Counted from the first letter of the stretch, positions 31,029-40,621 are shown. The stretch: 64,000 nucleotides of DNA from JAFEBO01 sp036392375 (GCA_036392375.1 DASVYC010000047.1:18973-82972), one strand, 5' to 3'. The notes: generated from the sequence alone by a model not told the origin. Numbers and translations: made by a program.

Positions 31029-31874
31029 ATGGCCCTGCAAACCATCATGTCCCGCCTGCGCGGGCAGTCGCCCACCGACACCCGCCTCGCCGAGCGTCGC
31101 CGCCTGGCCGAGTCCTACCTCAACCCCATCTGGGCCAAGATGGAGTCGTGGCTCGCCACCTCGCGTGAGACCACCAACTTCACCTACGACCTGACCGACC
31201 TGAATCTCACGCACCTGGCCGGCTTCGTCTCCGGCGTCACCGCCGCGCCGCTCAGGGAGTCCGAGGCCATGATCGCGGAGCTTGCCAACGACCGCGAGCT
31301 CGCCGAGCACGTGCGAGTGCAAACCCAGAACGCCGGCCCCCGCGGCGAGCTCTCCGACCTGGTCGCCCGCTACGCCCGCCGCGCCGGCTGGTACGCCCTG
31401 GTCCGTCTCACCAAGCCCCGCCTCGTCGTCGAGACCGGCGTCGAAAAAGGCCTGGGCTCGGTTGTCCTCTGCGCCGCCCTCCGCAAGAACGCCGCCGAAG
31501 GACACCCCGGCCGCTACCTCGGCACCGACATCGACACCGGCGCGGGCTGGATGCTCAAGGGTCCGTACGCCGAAGTCGGGAAGATCCTCTACGGCGATTC
31601 GATTGAATCCCTCAAGACCATCACCGACTCGATCGACCTTTTCATCAACGACAGCGACCACAGCAGCGACTACGAACGCCGCGAGTACGAGACCATCGCG
31701 TCCAAGCTGAGCGAGCGCGCGATCATCCTGGGCGACAACGCCCACGTGACGCCCGAGATCTACAACTTCGCCAAGAAGTCCGGCCGCAAGTTCCTGTACT
31801 TCCAGGAACGCCCCAAGGACCACTGGTACCCCGGGGCTGGCATCGGAGCCGCGTTCGGCACGGAAGGCCGCTGA
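31029..31874 (+). CDS. Class I SAM-dependent methyltransferase (Methyltransf_24-like)
   Basis: A 281-aa protein starting at ATG 31029. A helical N-terminal 110 residues is followed by a Rossmann domain: RLVVETGVEKGLGSVVLCAAL as motif I with Glu-Thr-Gly-Val-Glu, RYLGTDIDTGAGWML, SIDLFINDSDHSSDYERRE with an Asp-His-Ser metal-like cluster, and AIILGDNAHVTPE. This order fits PF13578-type enzymes found in surface polysaccharide clusters. It lies 7 nt before a glycosyltransferase-like gene, so the two are probably cotranscribed. Confidence 0.8.
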   Translation: MALQTIMSRLRGQSPTDTRLAERRRLAESYLNPIWAKMESWLATSRETTNFTYDLTDLNLTHLAGFVSGVTAAPLRESEAMIAELANDRELAEHVRVQTQNAGPRGELSDLVARYARRAGWYALVRLTKPRLVVETGVEKGLGSVVLCAALRKNAAEGHPGRYLGTDIDTGAGWMLKGPYAEVGKILYGDSIESLKTITDSIDLFINDSDHSSDYERREYETIASKLSERAIILGDNAHVTPEIYNFAKKSGRKFLYFQERPKDHWYPGAGIGAAFGTEGR

Positions 31875-31881
31875 GCCGCCC

Positions 31882-33051
31882 ATGGCCGTCGCCGCCGCGC
31901 ATCCCCGCTCGCACGCGCCAACCGCCGGCGAGCGTTCCCCCGCGCCGGTGACGATGGTCACCATCCCAAAGGGCTTCCGCGATCACGCCGGCGTCATCCA
32001 GACCAACGCCATCCAGAGCTGGACCCGGCTGGTCCGTCCCGCCGAGATCATCCTCTGCGGCGACGACCCGGGCGTTCGCGAGATGGCCCATTCCACCGGC
32101 GCCACCCACCGCCCCGATATCGAAAAGACCGACCTGGGCACGCCCCTTGTCAGCGACGCCATCCTCCGCACTGCCCGCGAGGCCCGCACGCCCTGGGTCT
32201 GCTATCTCAACGGCGACATCATCCTCGACTCGTCGTTCGCCGCGCTGCTCGCCCGCGTGGACACCCGCGTGCCCACGCTCATCGTCGGGCGGCGCGTCGA
32301 TGTCGATGTGACCACCGTGCTGGACCTGGACGAGCCGGACGCGGAGCAGAAGCTCGCGGCCATCGCCGCCACGGGCACGCTCTCGCCCAGCAACGCGATC
32401 GACTTCTTCTGTTTTACCCCCGGCCCGTGGGTGATGAACATGCCAACCTTCGCCGTGGGCCGCCCGGGCTGGGATAACTGGTTCATGTTCAACGCCGTCC
32501 GCCGCGGCGTGCGCGTCATCGACGCGACCGGTCAGCTTCTGACGCTGCACCAGAACCACGGCTACGGCCACGTTCCCAAGGGCACCGGCCAGGCCTGGAA
32601 CGGCCCCGAGGCGGAACGTCACCGCCAGATCATCGGCTCGTGGTTCTGTTACTTCACGATCGACGACGCGACCCATGTGCTCACGCCCGGCGGCGTCCGC
32701 CGCAGCTTCACCAAGGCCGCGTGGCAGAGCCGCGTGAAGCGCTTCCGCCTCCGCACCACGTGGCGGCACCTTATCCCCGAGAACATGCGCGACGAGCCGG
32801 GCTCGATCGCCGTGCAGCCGCCCGGATGGCCCCGCCTCCGAGTCCGTCTCGAACGCCTGTTCTTCTCCCTCTTCATCGCGCTGGTGCTGGTGCCGCTGCG
32901 GGTGGTGCGTGCCAGCGGACGGGCGTGCCGACGCATGCTGCGGACCTTCATCCCGCGGCCTCTCAGGCGCTGGCTCAGGCAACTCATTCTCGGCAAAGAC
33001 TCGCCGAGTCCCTTGCCGCAGCCGACCGAGCCGCGCACACCGCCCGGATGA
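31882..33051 (+). CDS. Glycosyltransferase-like protein
   Basis: A 389-aa protein. The core from about residue 24 (MVTIPKGFRDHAGVIQTNAI) has the layout of a nucleotide-diphospho-sugar transferase: EIILCGDDPG, then VCYLNGDIILDSSFAALLAR with a DxD-like Asn-Gly-Asp, TLIVGRRVDVDV, and an AIDFFCFTPGPW then GWDNWFMFNAVRRG block. The C-terminal 70 residues are basic with one hydrophobic helix (LFFSLFIALVLVPLRVV), suggesting membrane association. The true start could be ATG at codon 25. It is likely coupled to the upstream methyltransferase. Confidence 0.72.
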   Translation: MAVAAAHPRSHAPTAGERSPAPVTMVTIPKGFRDHAGVIQTNAIQSWTRLVRPAEIILCGDDPGVREMAHSTGATHRPDIEKTDLGTPLVSDAILRTAREARTPWVCYLNGDIILDSSFAALLARVDTRVPTLIVGRRVDVDVTTVLDLDEPDAEQKLAAIAATGTLSPSNAIDFFCFTPGPWVMNMPTFAVGRPGWDNWFMFNAVRRGVRVIDATGQLLTLHQNHGYGHVPKGTGQAWNGPEAERHRQIIGSWFCYFTIDDATHVLTPGGVRRSFTKAAWQSRVKRFRLRTTWRHLIPENMRDEPGSIAVQPPGWPRLRVRLERLFFSLFIALVLVPLRVVRASGRACRRMLRTFIPRPLRRWLRQLILGKDSPSPLPQPTEPRTPPG

Positions 33052-33087
33052 TCGCCGCTGGTGCGGCTCACACCCACATCGCGTCGC

Positions 33088-34863
33088 TCAACCCTGCTTC
33101 GCCCACGGGCGTAGCACCACGATCGTCTCGTCGTCGGGACGCTGGGCCAATCCCGCGAATTGCCGCAGGCTCCAATGAATGTGCTCGGTGATCCGGGCCG
33201 CGGTCGCCTTGGGCTCCTGCTTGAGGATCTCCAGGAGGCACGCCCGCAGCCTCTTCTTCCCGAACTTCTCGCGTCCGAAGTTCACCGTATCCACCACGCC
33301 GTCGGTGTACGCCACCAGCACATCGCCCGGGTGCATGTCGTACACCGCGCGCTGGTAGCGCTGGCTGCGATCGATGCCCACCACCATGCCGCCCACCGAC
33401 AGCTCGTCGATGTCGGCCGGCCCCGGGGCCCGGTGCTCGGGCACCCGCACCACCAGGGGCGGCTCGTGCCCCGCGCTGCAGTATGTCAGCCGCAGCTTCA
33501 CCGGATCGAGCACGCCATACCACAGCGTCGCGAACTCGTTGTCGAGCATGTCGCGGCACAACGCCACGTTGACGCGGCTGATCACCTCGTCAAGGTCGTA
33601 CACCCCCTGCGCGTGGGCCCGCAGACTCGCCCGCACCGCCGACATCAGCAGCGCCGCCGCGATCCCCTTGCCCACCACATCCCCCACCACGATGCCCAGA
33701 TGGCTCGACAGGTTGATGAAGTCGTAGAAGTCGCCGCCCAATTCGAACGACGGCTCGTACTTCGCCGCCACGTCCAGGTGCGACCACTCCTTGGTGAGCG
33801 CTGGAATAAACCGCGGCAGCATCCGCCGCTGCACGTCGCTCGCCAGCGTCAACTGCCGCTGCAGACGCTGATCCTCTTCCTGCATCTTGAGCAGCCGCGC
33901 CTGCTGCACCGCCACCGCGGCCTGAGCCGCGATCGCCCGCAGCACCCGCTTGTCGCTCTCGTCAAACGCCCGCGGCACCCGCGCGTACAGACGCATCACC
34001 CCGATCGGTCGCCCCTGAAACGCCAGCCCCGCGTGGATCGCCGCTCCCAACCCCTCGATGATCAGCCGCTGCGGCTCCAGCACCCGCGCGTCCGACGCCA
34101 GATCCTCGCTTACTACCAACTCGCCGCCGATCGCCATGCGATCAAACAGCCGGTCCTGCGACAAAGGTCTGGGATCATCCAACCAATCTCGGCTCAGCCC
34201 CTTGCTCGCGATCAGCGACAGATTCTCTTCCGTCGGCCCCGACAGCTCGGAGACCTCCTCCGTCTCCTCCGGCACCAGCACCACGCTGCCGCAGTCCAGC
34301 TCGAGCACGTCGAGGGCCAGCTCGAGCGCCACTTGCAGCACGCGATCGACGCTCATCGAACGCGTGAGCATCGTGCTCAGCTTGAAGAGCGCGCTCGCCT
34401 CCTTCACCCGATGACGCAAGTCCAGCTCGTGCTCGCACAGTTCGCCCGCGGTGCCCGCCAGCAAGGTGACGGCACGCTCCAGCGTCTCGCGGGCCGCCTC
34501 CTGCCCGCCAGGGCCCACCCGCAGCGATCCCACCCGCGTCCCCGCCACCATCAGCGGCACGCTCGCGGCCCCCTCCGCCGCCGGGCTGATGCCCTCCTCG
34601 ACCACCCAGCTCCGATCGCTGTCACCGATCTTGACGATCCGCCCCCGCACGTCCAGCAGATCCACTCGCACGCCCGTCAGACGCGAGAGCTGATCGCACA
34701 GCTTCACCAGCGAACCGTCGGACAGGAAGTCCGTGATCGACAACCGCGACCCCGCCCGTTCTGACGACGGGGCGTCCACCGCCCCCGCCACCTCGCGGAG
34801 TCGTTGGGCCGGGCTTTCGGAGCTGTCGGAGGGCAGGGGCGGGGACACGCCAGACGTCTGCAT
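33088..34863 (-). CDS. GAF-domain SpoIIE-type PP2C protein phosphatase
   Basis: A cytosolic 591-aa signalling phosphatase with no membrane helix. Residues about 40-120 form a PocR-like ligand-sensing domain (LCDQLSRLTGVRVDLLDVRG). A helical linker follows, then a GAF domain at about 160-330 with a typical FDESDKRVLRAIAAQAAVAV end helix. The SpoIIE/PP2C domain covers about 350-588. Its metal-binding motifs are intact: ELGGDFYDFI, VGDVVGKGIAAALLMS, VLVAYTDGVVD and RPDDETIVVL. Such proteins usually dephosphorylate anti-anti-sigma factors in partner-switching cascades. No STAS or anti-sigma gene is in the window, so the target is unknown. Confidence 0.9.
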   Translation of the reverse strand: MQTSGVSPPLPSDSSESPAQRLREVAGAVDAPSSERAGSRLSITDFLSDGSLVKLCDQLSRLTGVRVDLLDVRGRIVKIGDSDRSWVVEEGISPAAEGAASVPLMVAGTRVGSLRVGPGGQEAARETLERAVTLLAGTAGELCEHELDLRHRVKEASALFKLSTMLTRSMSVDRVLQVALELALDVLELDCGSVVLVPEETEEVSELSGPTEENLSLIASKGLSRDWLDDPRPLSQDRLFDRMAIGGELVVSEDLASDARVLEPQRLIIEGLGAAIHAGLAFQGRPIGVMRLYARVPRAFDESDKRVLRAIAAQAAVAVQQARLLKMQEEDQRLQRQLTLASDVQRRMLPRFIPALTKEWSHLDVAAKYEPSFELGGDFYDFINLSSHLGIVVGDVVGKGIAAALLMSAVRASLRAHAQGVYDLDEVISRVNVALCRDMLDNEFATLWYGVLDPVKLRLTYCSAGHEPPLVVRVPEHRAPGPADIDELSVGGMVVGIDRSQRYQRAVYDMHPGDVLVAYTDGVVDTVNFGREKFGKKRLRACLLEILKQEPKATAARITEHIHWSLRQFAGLAQRPDDETIVVLRPWAKQG

Positions 34864-34894
34864 GAGGCCTCAAGGATAGGTCGATCGGACCCAG

Positions 34895-34935
34895 CGACCC
34901 CTGCAATCCATACAAAATATTTACACGGACCTAAC
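34895..34935 (-). promoter_or_regulatory. AT-rich upstream region of the SpoIIE gene
   Basis: A short AT-rich stretch, exceptional in this GC-rich sequence, lies 40-70 nt upstream of the phosphatase start, and reads GTAAATATTTTGTATGG on the minus strand. It probably contains the promoter, but no unambiguous -35/-10 pair can be assigned. Confidence 0.3.
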
Positions 34936-35859
34936 TAAACTATACAGCGCCCGCGGCGTGGCCGTTCCCGCCGCCGCGGCACCCACCCCGCGCATGACTT
35001 CCGCGTACGCGCCTTGGGCATCGTCGTCGGGCTCGTCCAAGCCCACGACTTCGAATCCCGCTTTCGCGAACGCCGGTCGGTCGAACGGACATCGCCCGTC
35101 CGAGCCAGGCCCCGCGTCATCCTGGTCGAACGTGTTGTACACAACCACCAAGCCGCCTCGCGTGAGGGCACCACGCAGCGAGCCGAGAAACGCGTCGTCG
35201 TCCATGCCCAGTTGCACGCTTGGTGCCTGCCCATCAAGCGGATGCACATACCCACGCTTCAGCGTGTTGCGGCTCACGATCACGTCGTATTCCGCGGGCG
35301 CCCAGTCCACTCCCACGCGCCCGCGGGCCAGCTCGATCGACCCGTTCACGCGCCCCGGATTGGTGACCGCCGTGATCGCGCGGATCGCGCCCGTGTCGCT
35401 CGGCTCTGCGTACATCGCGATCGGAAACGTGTCGGTATCCACGCCCGTGAGCCGCGCTCCGAGGCACGCCATCAGCCGCAGCGGCAGGATCGTCCCGTAG
35501 CCGATGTCAAGCACGCGCAGCCCCGCAAGCGACGTCACACCGGCCCGCGCCAGCGTCTCGATGACCGTCCAGTACGACAGCCCGGCGGCGTACCGCCCGT
35601 CGTAGTACGCCCGCTCGCCGAACTCGCGCGACAGCAGCATCGCCCGATGTTCGGGCGGCAGCTTCATCACCGCCGCGTGCGGGAAGAGATCCTTTTTCGC
35701 CGGATACTGGTACAACCGGCGCGGCCGCACCCACGGCAGCGAGCCCGTGGCATCCAGCCAATCCCGAGCAAGGTCCGACTGCGCATGCCCGCGCAACCCC
35801 TTCGCGACCGCTTGCAGCTTCGCCACATACGCACCGGGCTTGTCAGCACCATCCGTCAA
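34921..35859 (-). CDS. Predicted SAM-dependent methyltransferase
   Basis: A 312-aa protein. The start is TTG 35859 with an AGG about 8 nt upstream; no closer ATG fits. A helical N-terminal part (residues 1-110) precedes a Rossmann core: LRVLDIGYGTILPLRLMACL as motif I, RLTGVDTDTFPIAMYAEP, EYDVIVSRNTLKRGYVHP and ALTRGGLVVVYNTFDQDDAG. The C-terminus resembles a lid. It lies in a region with other surface-modification genes but is separated from upp by a small repeat. Substrate unknown. Confidence 0.72.
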   Translation of the reverse strand: MTDGADKPGAYVAKLQAVAKGLRGHAQSDLARDWLDATGSLPWVRPRRLYQYPAKKDLFPHAAVMKLPPEHRAMLLSREFGERAYYDGRYAAGLSYWTVIETLARAGVTSLAGLRVLDIGYGTILPLRLMACLGARLTGVDTDTFPIAMYAEPSDTGAIRAITAVTNPGRVNGSIELARGRVGVDWAPAEYDVIVSRNTLKRGYVHPLDGQAPSVQLGMDDDAFLGSLRGALTRGGLVVVYNTFDQDDAGPGSDGRCPFDRPAFAKAGFEVVGLDEPDDDAQGAYAEVMRGVGAAAAGTATPRALYSLVRSV

Positions 35860-35912
35860 TCACATCGCCTCACGTACGTTGCTCAACATCTTCACCCCTA
35901 CGACACCAAAGC

Positions 35913-35926
35913 CCTCAGACCTCAGA
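35913..35926. repeat. Two-copy 7-nt tandem repeat downstream of upp
   Basis: CCTCAGA occurs twice in immediate tandem, 11 nt downstream of the upp stop codon. It resembles, in position and unit length, the CCTAAG repeat beside the ferredoxin gene. Confidence 0.5.
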
Positions 35927-35936
35927 CAGTCCCTCC

Positions 35937-36584
35937 TCACGCCGTCCCATACATCCGATCCCCCGCATCGCCCAGCCCCGGTTCGATGTACCCCTTGTCG
36001 CTCAGCCCGCGGTCCAGAGCCGCGGCGTAGACCATGACATCGGGATGCTCCTTCAGCAGCCGCTGCACGCCCTCGGGAGCCGCGACCAGGCAGATCATCC
36101 GCAGATCCCGCGCCCCCTCGTCGCGGAGCGTCTGGATCGCCGCCGCCGCGCTCCCACCGGTCGCGAGCATCGGATCCACCAGCACCACCGGCCCCGCGTC
36201 AAGACCCCGGGGCAACCGCTTCAGATACGCCACGGGCTTGAGCGTCTCTTCGTCGCGAGCTATTCCAAGATGTCCAACCCGCGCCTCAGGCATGATCGAC
36301 AGGATGCCCTCGACCATACCCAGCCCCGAGCGCAGCACCGGCACCACCGTGATTGTCGCGCTCAGCCGCTGCGCCTCGGTCTCCTCCAGCGGCGTGCGGA
36401 TCGTCACCGGCGAGATCGGAAAGCTCCGCGTCACCTCGAAGACCATCAACCCCGCGATCTGCGCCAAGAGCGCCCGGAAGGGCCGGTGCCCCGTCGTCTC
36501 ATCGCGGATCCACGACAGCTTGTGCTGAATCAGCGGATGATCGAACACCACCAGGTTGGGGAACTGCGGGTGACGCGTGGGCAT
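35937..36584 (-). CDS. upp: Uracil phosphoribosyltransferase
   Basis: This pyrimidine salvage enzyme converts uracil and PRPP into UMP; 215 aa, normal length, from ATG 36584. Family motifs are complete: a short N-terminal PNLVVFDHPLIQHKLSWIRD, then VVPVLRSGLGMVEG, the PRPP-binding loop VVLVDPMLATGGSAAAA, and the uracil-binding C-terminal YIEPGLGDAGDRMYGT. The frame stays open upstream but without conserved sequence. It is divergent from the first protease gene. Confidence 0.96.
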   Translation of the reverse strand: MPTRHPQFPNLVVFDHPLIQHKLSWIRDETTGHRPFRALLAQIAGLMVFEVTRSFPISPVTIRTPLEETEAQRLSATITVVPVLRSGLGMVEGILSIMPEARVGHLGIARDEETLKPVAYLKRLPRGLDAGPVVLVDPMLATGGSAAAAIQTLRDEGARDLRMICLVAAPEGVQRLLKEHPDVMVYAAALDRGLSDKGYIEPGLGDAGDRMYGTA

Positions 36585-36741
36585 GGGCCAAGCGTATCGG
36601 CAAACCCCGGGCATGCACGGGTTGGAAACCGGCGGGCTCCGGCCGCGTACAGCCACAAAGCCCTTGCGTTCTGCACGGGCCCGTGGGAAGCTGCGTCGAT
36701 ACTCGACGCCTCGGCATCGCAGTCCATATGGAGTCTCATCC

Positions 36742-38475
36742 ATGGCCCTCGCCGGTCGTATCGTGTGGTCACTCAGCCTCGTGGGCCTGGCCTCGGTCGC
36801 GAGCGCCGCCGCCCCGCGGAACGTGCTCGTACGCGTCGCGCCATTGATCGATCGTGCCGCGGTCTTCGCCGATCTCGCGATCGAGCACGAATCCCGCCTC
36901 GTCCCGGGCCTCACCGTCGCCCGTGTCGCTGAGCGTGAAACAGTGGACGCCGCACTCGCCCGCCTGCGGGCCACGCCCGGCGTGCTCTACGCCGAGCCCG
37001 ATCGCGTGCTGACCATCGCCTCGCGCTCGCAGCCGCGCACTTTCTTCGCCGCCCCCGCCGCTCTGGCCGGGACACCCAGCTTCAACCTCAACATGGTGAA
37101 CGTGCCCGACGCCTGGCCGCGCTACGCCAAGGGCGCCGGCGTCCGAGTCGCCGTGCTCGACACCGGCCTCGACTTTGGGCACACCGGGATGCCCGCGCCA
37201 GCCGCCAGCGCGTCGTTCGTCCCCGGCCAGACCGCAGACGACTACAACTTCCACGGCACGCACTGCGCCGGCACCATCGTCGGCAAGGATTCCATCTTCG
37301 GCTCGTTCTCCGTCGCGCCCGACGCCACGCTGCTTGTTGGCAAGGTCGTCTGCGACGGCGGCTGGGGCGCGCTCTCGTGGCTGATCGAGGGCATCGACTG
37401 GTCCGTCGCGCAGGGCGCTTCGGTCATCAGCATGTCGCTCTCCTCGGAGGAAACCTCGCAGGCGCTCGCCGATTCCTGCCAAGCGGCGTTCGACGCCGGC
37501 GTCGTGCTCGTGGCCGCGGCGGGCAATCAGTCCGTGAGCACGCCGCACTACCCGGCCGCGTATCCCAGCGTCATCGCCGTCGCATCGGTCAACGCCTCCG
37601 CCGCGCACTCGACCTTTTCCAACACCGGCCCGCACATCTCCGTCGCCGCGCCCGGCGAGAACATCCCAAGCGCCATCCCCATCCCGTCCAGTTTCGTCTC
37701 CTGGTCCGCGGGCTCCAAGAAGGCGAGCCAGTTCACGGGCAGCTTCGGCGGCAGCGTCTCCGCGCAGGTGATCCACTGCGGCGAAGGGCTTCCCGCGCAG
37801 ATCCCGCCGCCCGTCAGCGGCAGGATCGCGCACATCCGCCGCAGCAACACGCTCACATTCGCCGAGCAGTTCGACAACGCGACGATCATGGGCGCGGTCG
37901 GCGTCATCATCTCCAACAACGCTCCCGACTCGCTGATCCAGGACTCCCTCTCACCCTTCTTCCTCACCGTTCCCTGCGTGCTCATCTCGCAAGCAGACGG
38001 CGACGCGTTGCTCGCCGTCACCAGCGAGACGATCACCATCGGCCAGGGCTACTCCGGCCATTTCTACGGCGCGCTCACCGGCACCTCCCAAGCCACACCC
38101 CACGTCGCCGGCGTCGCCACCCTCATCCGCGCCGCGTTCGCCCCGGAGGTGATCGAACCACGCGCCGTCCGCTTCGCAATCGAACAGACCGCCACCGACA
38201 TCGACGCGCCCGGCTTCGACGACTCAACCGGCCACGGCCTGCTCAACGCCCAGGCCGCCGCGGACTACTTCGCAGGTCGCATCCGCTGCCGAGGCGATCT
38301 CACACTCGATCAACAAGTGGACGATTCCGATTTCTCGCTCTTCGCGATCGCCTACGACGAACTCCTGAGCCCCGCGGGCACGTACACCGGTGGCGACCTC
38401 ACCGGCGACGGCGTGTGTGACGATCTGGACTTCCAGCAGTTCGTGCAGTACTACGACACCCTGCTCTGCCCGTAA
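36742..38475 (+). CDS. Secreted S8 subtilisin-family peptidase 1 with PA insert and C-terminal calcium-loop module
   Basis: A 577-aa protein. The signal peptide (IVWSLSLVGLASVASAA) is followed by a short fervidolysin-type propeptide ending YAEPDRV. The catalytic triad is intact: Asp140 (VAVLDTGLD), His171 (HGTHCAGT) and Ser449 (GTSQATPHVAG), with the oxyanion Asn in AAAGNQS. Between His and Ser lies a PA-like insert (SGRIAHIRRSNTLTFAEQF, VGVIISNN). The last 64 residues form the paired DxxxDxxxDDxDF module with a Cys near each end, finishing LLCP. It is the most divergent of five paralogues and lacks the Gln-Ser-Thr-Pro-Tyr-Gly-type segment of the others. Confidence 0.92.
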   Translation: MALAGRIVWSLSLVGLASVASAAAPRNVLVRVAPLIDRAAVFADLAIEHESRLVPGLTVARVAERETVDAALARLRATPGVLYAEPDRVLTIASRSQPRTFFAAPAALAGTPSFNLNMVNVPDAWPRYAKGAGVRVAVLDTGLDFGHTGMPAPAASASFVPGQTADDYNFHGTHCAGTIVGKDSIFGSFSVAPDATLLVGKVVCDGGWGALSWLIEGIDWSVAQGASVISMSLSSEETSQALADSCQAAFDAGVVLVAAAGNQSVSTPHYPAAYPSVIAVASVNASAAHSTFSNTGPHISVAAPGENIPSAIPIPSSFVSWSAGSKKASQFTGSFGGSVSAQVIHCGEGLPAQIPPPVSGRIAHIRRSNTLTFAEQFDNATIMGAVGVIISNNAPDSLIQDSLSPFFLTVPCVLISQADGDALLAVTSETITIGQGYSGHFYGALTGTSQATPHVAGVATLIRAAFAPEVIEPRAVRFAIEQTATDIDAPGFDDSTGHGLLNAQAAADYFAGRIRCRGDLTLDQQVDDSDFSLFAIAYDELLSPAGTYTGGDLTGDGVCDDLDFQQFVQYYDTLLCP

Positions 38476-38513
38476 CGGTCGTGTCCGGGTGCGGAGATCC
38501 GCGATCGGAGCCA

Positions 38514-38539
38514 CCAACGCAAGGGACGCTCAGCGTTGG
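38514..38539 (+). terminator. Hairpin after protease gene 1
   Basis: A perfect 7-bp inverted repeat (CCAACGC / GCGTTGG) with a 12-nt loop lies 38 nt after the stop codon. There is no T-tract, so a terminator role is tentative. Confidence 0.3.
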
Positions 38540-38637
38540 CACTCATGCCGAACCGGCCCGTTTTCCGGACCTCTGGTTTTCCGTTGCATTTCCCGTCGAT
38601 TCCTGCGACACTGCTCGCTTCGAGGAGGACTCTCCGC

Positions 38638-40467
38638 ATGTCGAATCGCTCCCGCGCCGCCGCGGCGCTTGTGCTGTGCTTCTCATCCGGCCTCGCGCTC
38701 GCCGCGTCGCCCAACGACCGCCCGTCTGCGTTGCTGCGCGACTCGGCGCACGCTCTCGGTGGCGACGCCCCCGGCCACGGCTTCATCGCCGCCTCGGCTC
38801 TGGAGGCCATTCCCGCCTACCACCCGGCGCAGATCCTCGTCCGCTTCGAGCCCTTCGTCGATCGCGCCGCGCTCGCCCCCGTCCTCGACGCCGCGGGCGT
38901 GCAACAGGTTGTCCGCTCGATCGACCTGGTACCGGGCCTGCAGGTCCTCGCGGTCGCGCCCGGCACCGTCGAAGAAACCTGTGCCGCGCTCCGCCACGTT
39001 CCCGGCGTCCGTTACGCCGAGCCCGATCGCGTCCGCTTCGCGCACGCCCAGTCCACGCCCTACGGCATCCCGATGGTCAACGCCGACATCGCATGGACGA
39101 ATCACGGCGACGGCTCGGGCGCCAAGGTCGCCGTGCTCGACACCGGCGTGGACACCACGCACCCCGACCTCCCGCCCACCGTCGCGGCTCAGTCCTTCGT
39201 GCCCGGCCTCACCGTGGAGGACTTCAACCGCCACGGCACGCACTGCTCCGGCACCGTGCTCGGGCTCGACAACAGCGAGGGCGTCGTCGGCGTCGCGCCC
39301 GGCGCGTCGCTCATCATCGGCAAAGTCCTCAACAACGGCGGCTGGGGTTTCGACTCATGGATCGCTGACGGCATCGACTGGGCCGTCGCCCAAGGCGCCG
39401 ACGTGATCAGCATGTCGCTCGGCGACGATGTGCCCAATCAGGCCGCCGAGGATGCCTGCGTCGCCGCGATCGCCGCCGGTGTCCTCGTGGTCGCGTCCGC
39501 CGGCAACGAGTCCACCTCCGACCCGCGGTACCCCGCGTCGTACCCGGGCGTGATGTCGATCGCCGCGCTCGATTCCTCGGCCGCGCTCGCGAGCTTTTCC
39601 AACTTCGGCCCGCTTCTCTCGCTCTCTGCGCCGGGTGTGGACGTGCAATCCAGCACCCCGCTTGTCCAGACGCGGGTCTTCTTCAACGCCGTCAATCGCA
39701 ACGCTCAGAACCTCTCCGGCTCGCGCGGTGGCTCGCTGCCGCCCACCGAGGTCGTGGACTGCGGCTTCGGTATTGCCCCCGCCGATTTCCCCGCCGCCGT
39801 CAGCGGCAAGATCGCCCACATCCGCCGCGGCAACGGGACGTTCCAACTCAAAGCGTCCAACGCCGTCGCGGCGGGCGCCGTGGGCGTTCTGATCTCCAAC
39901 AACACCGGAGGCAACGCCACCTTCACCGGCCAGCTCAACGACACCCTGCTCATCCCCGTCTTCGGCATCTCCCAGAACGACGGCAATCTCCTCCAAGCCG
40001 GCGGCATCACCGCCACCATGACCCAGGTCAACGCTGGACACCAGTACGAACTTCTCAGCGGCACGTCCATGTCCTGCCCCCACGTCTCGGGTGGGGCCGC
40101 CCTGCTCATCGGCCTCTTCAAGTCCACCGGTCGTTCCCCCGCCCTCCCACCCGCCAGCACCCGTTGGATCCTCGAGCAGACCGCCACCGACCTGGGGGCT
40201 CCCGGCCGCGACGACACCTTCGGCCACGGCCTGATGAACGTCAAAGCAGCCGCCGACTACCTCAGCGGTCGCGTCCGCTGCCGGGGCGACCTCAACGCCG
40301 ACGCGGTCTGCGACGACGCCGACTTCGTCGTCTTTGCAGGTCTCTATAACGAGCTCATCAGCCCCGGCGGCCCCTGGACCGGCGGCGATCTCAACGGGGA
40401 CGGCACCTGCGACGACGCCGACTTCGTGATCTTCGCGGCCACGTACAACGACCTGATCTGCGCCTGA
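38638..40467 (+). CDS. Secreted S8 subtilisin-family peptidase 2 with PA insert and C-terminal calcium-loop module
   Basis: A 609-aa protein starting at ATG 38638 behind a strong GAGGAGG. It has a signal peptide (AAAALVLCFSSGLALAA), a propeptide with the family motif QILVRFEPFVDRAALAPVL and RYAEPDRV, and catalytic Asp168 (VAVLDTGVD), His199 (HGTHCSGT) and Ser477 (GTSMSCPHVSG). The PA-like insert contains VSGKIAHIRRGNGTFQ and VGVLISNNTGG. The C-terminal module has two calcium-loop-like units (DLNADAVCDDADF and DLNGDGTCDDADF) and ends LICA rather than LLCP. Each calcium loop carries an extra Cys not found in paralogues 3-5. Confidence 0.92.
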   Translation: MSNRSRAAAALVLCFSSGLALAASPNDRPSALLRDSAHALGGDAPGHGFIAASALEAIPAYHPAQILVRFEPFVDRAALAPVLDAAGVQQVVRSIDLVPGLQVLAVAPGTVEETCAALRHVPGVRYAEPDRVRFAHAQSTPYGIPMVNADIAWTNHGDGSGAKVAVLDTGVDTTHPDLPPTVAAQSFVPGLTVEDFNRHGTHCSGTVLGLDNSEGVVGVAPGASLIIGKVLNNGGWGFDSWIADGIDWAVAQGADVISMSLGDDVPNQAAEDACVAAIAAGVLVVASAGNESTSDPRYPASYPGVMSIAALDSSAALASFSNFGPLLSLSAPGVDVQSSTPLVQTRVFFNAVNRNAQNLSGSRGGSLPPTEVVDCGFGIAPADFPAAVSGKIAHIRRGNGTFQLKASNAVAAGAVGVLISNNTGGNATFTGQLNDTLLIPVFGISQNDGNLLQAGGITATMTQVNAGHQYELLSGTSMSCPHVSGGAALLIGLFKSTGRSPALPPASTRWILEQTATDLGAPGRDDTFGHGLMNVKAAADYLSGRVRCRGDLNADAVCDDADFVVFAGLYNELISPGGPWTGGDLNGDGTCDDADFVIFAATYNDLICA

Positions 40468-40563
40468 TGGACGCCTGATCGCAGCTTGACCGGCGCTCGA
40501 CCAGCACCTGATTTCCGCCTGGCTCTTGCGGTTTTCCCGCTTCGCGCCGGGCGCTCGCGCTGG

Positions 40564-40569
40564 TACACT
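40564..40569 (+). promoter_or_regulatory. Candidate -10 hexamer TACACT upstream of protease gene 3
   Basis: TACACT lies 53 nt upstream of the ATG of peptidase 3. The same hexamer sits at plausible promoter positions before several other genes here. No good -35 is paired with it. Confidence 0.3.
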
Positions 40570-40621
40570 CCGCCGTCGATCCGCATCCCATCCGCGGCTC
40601 CTTCCGAGAGGGATTCACACC

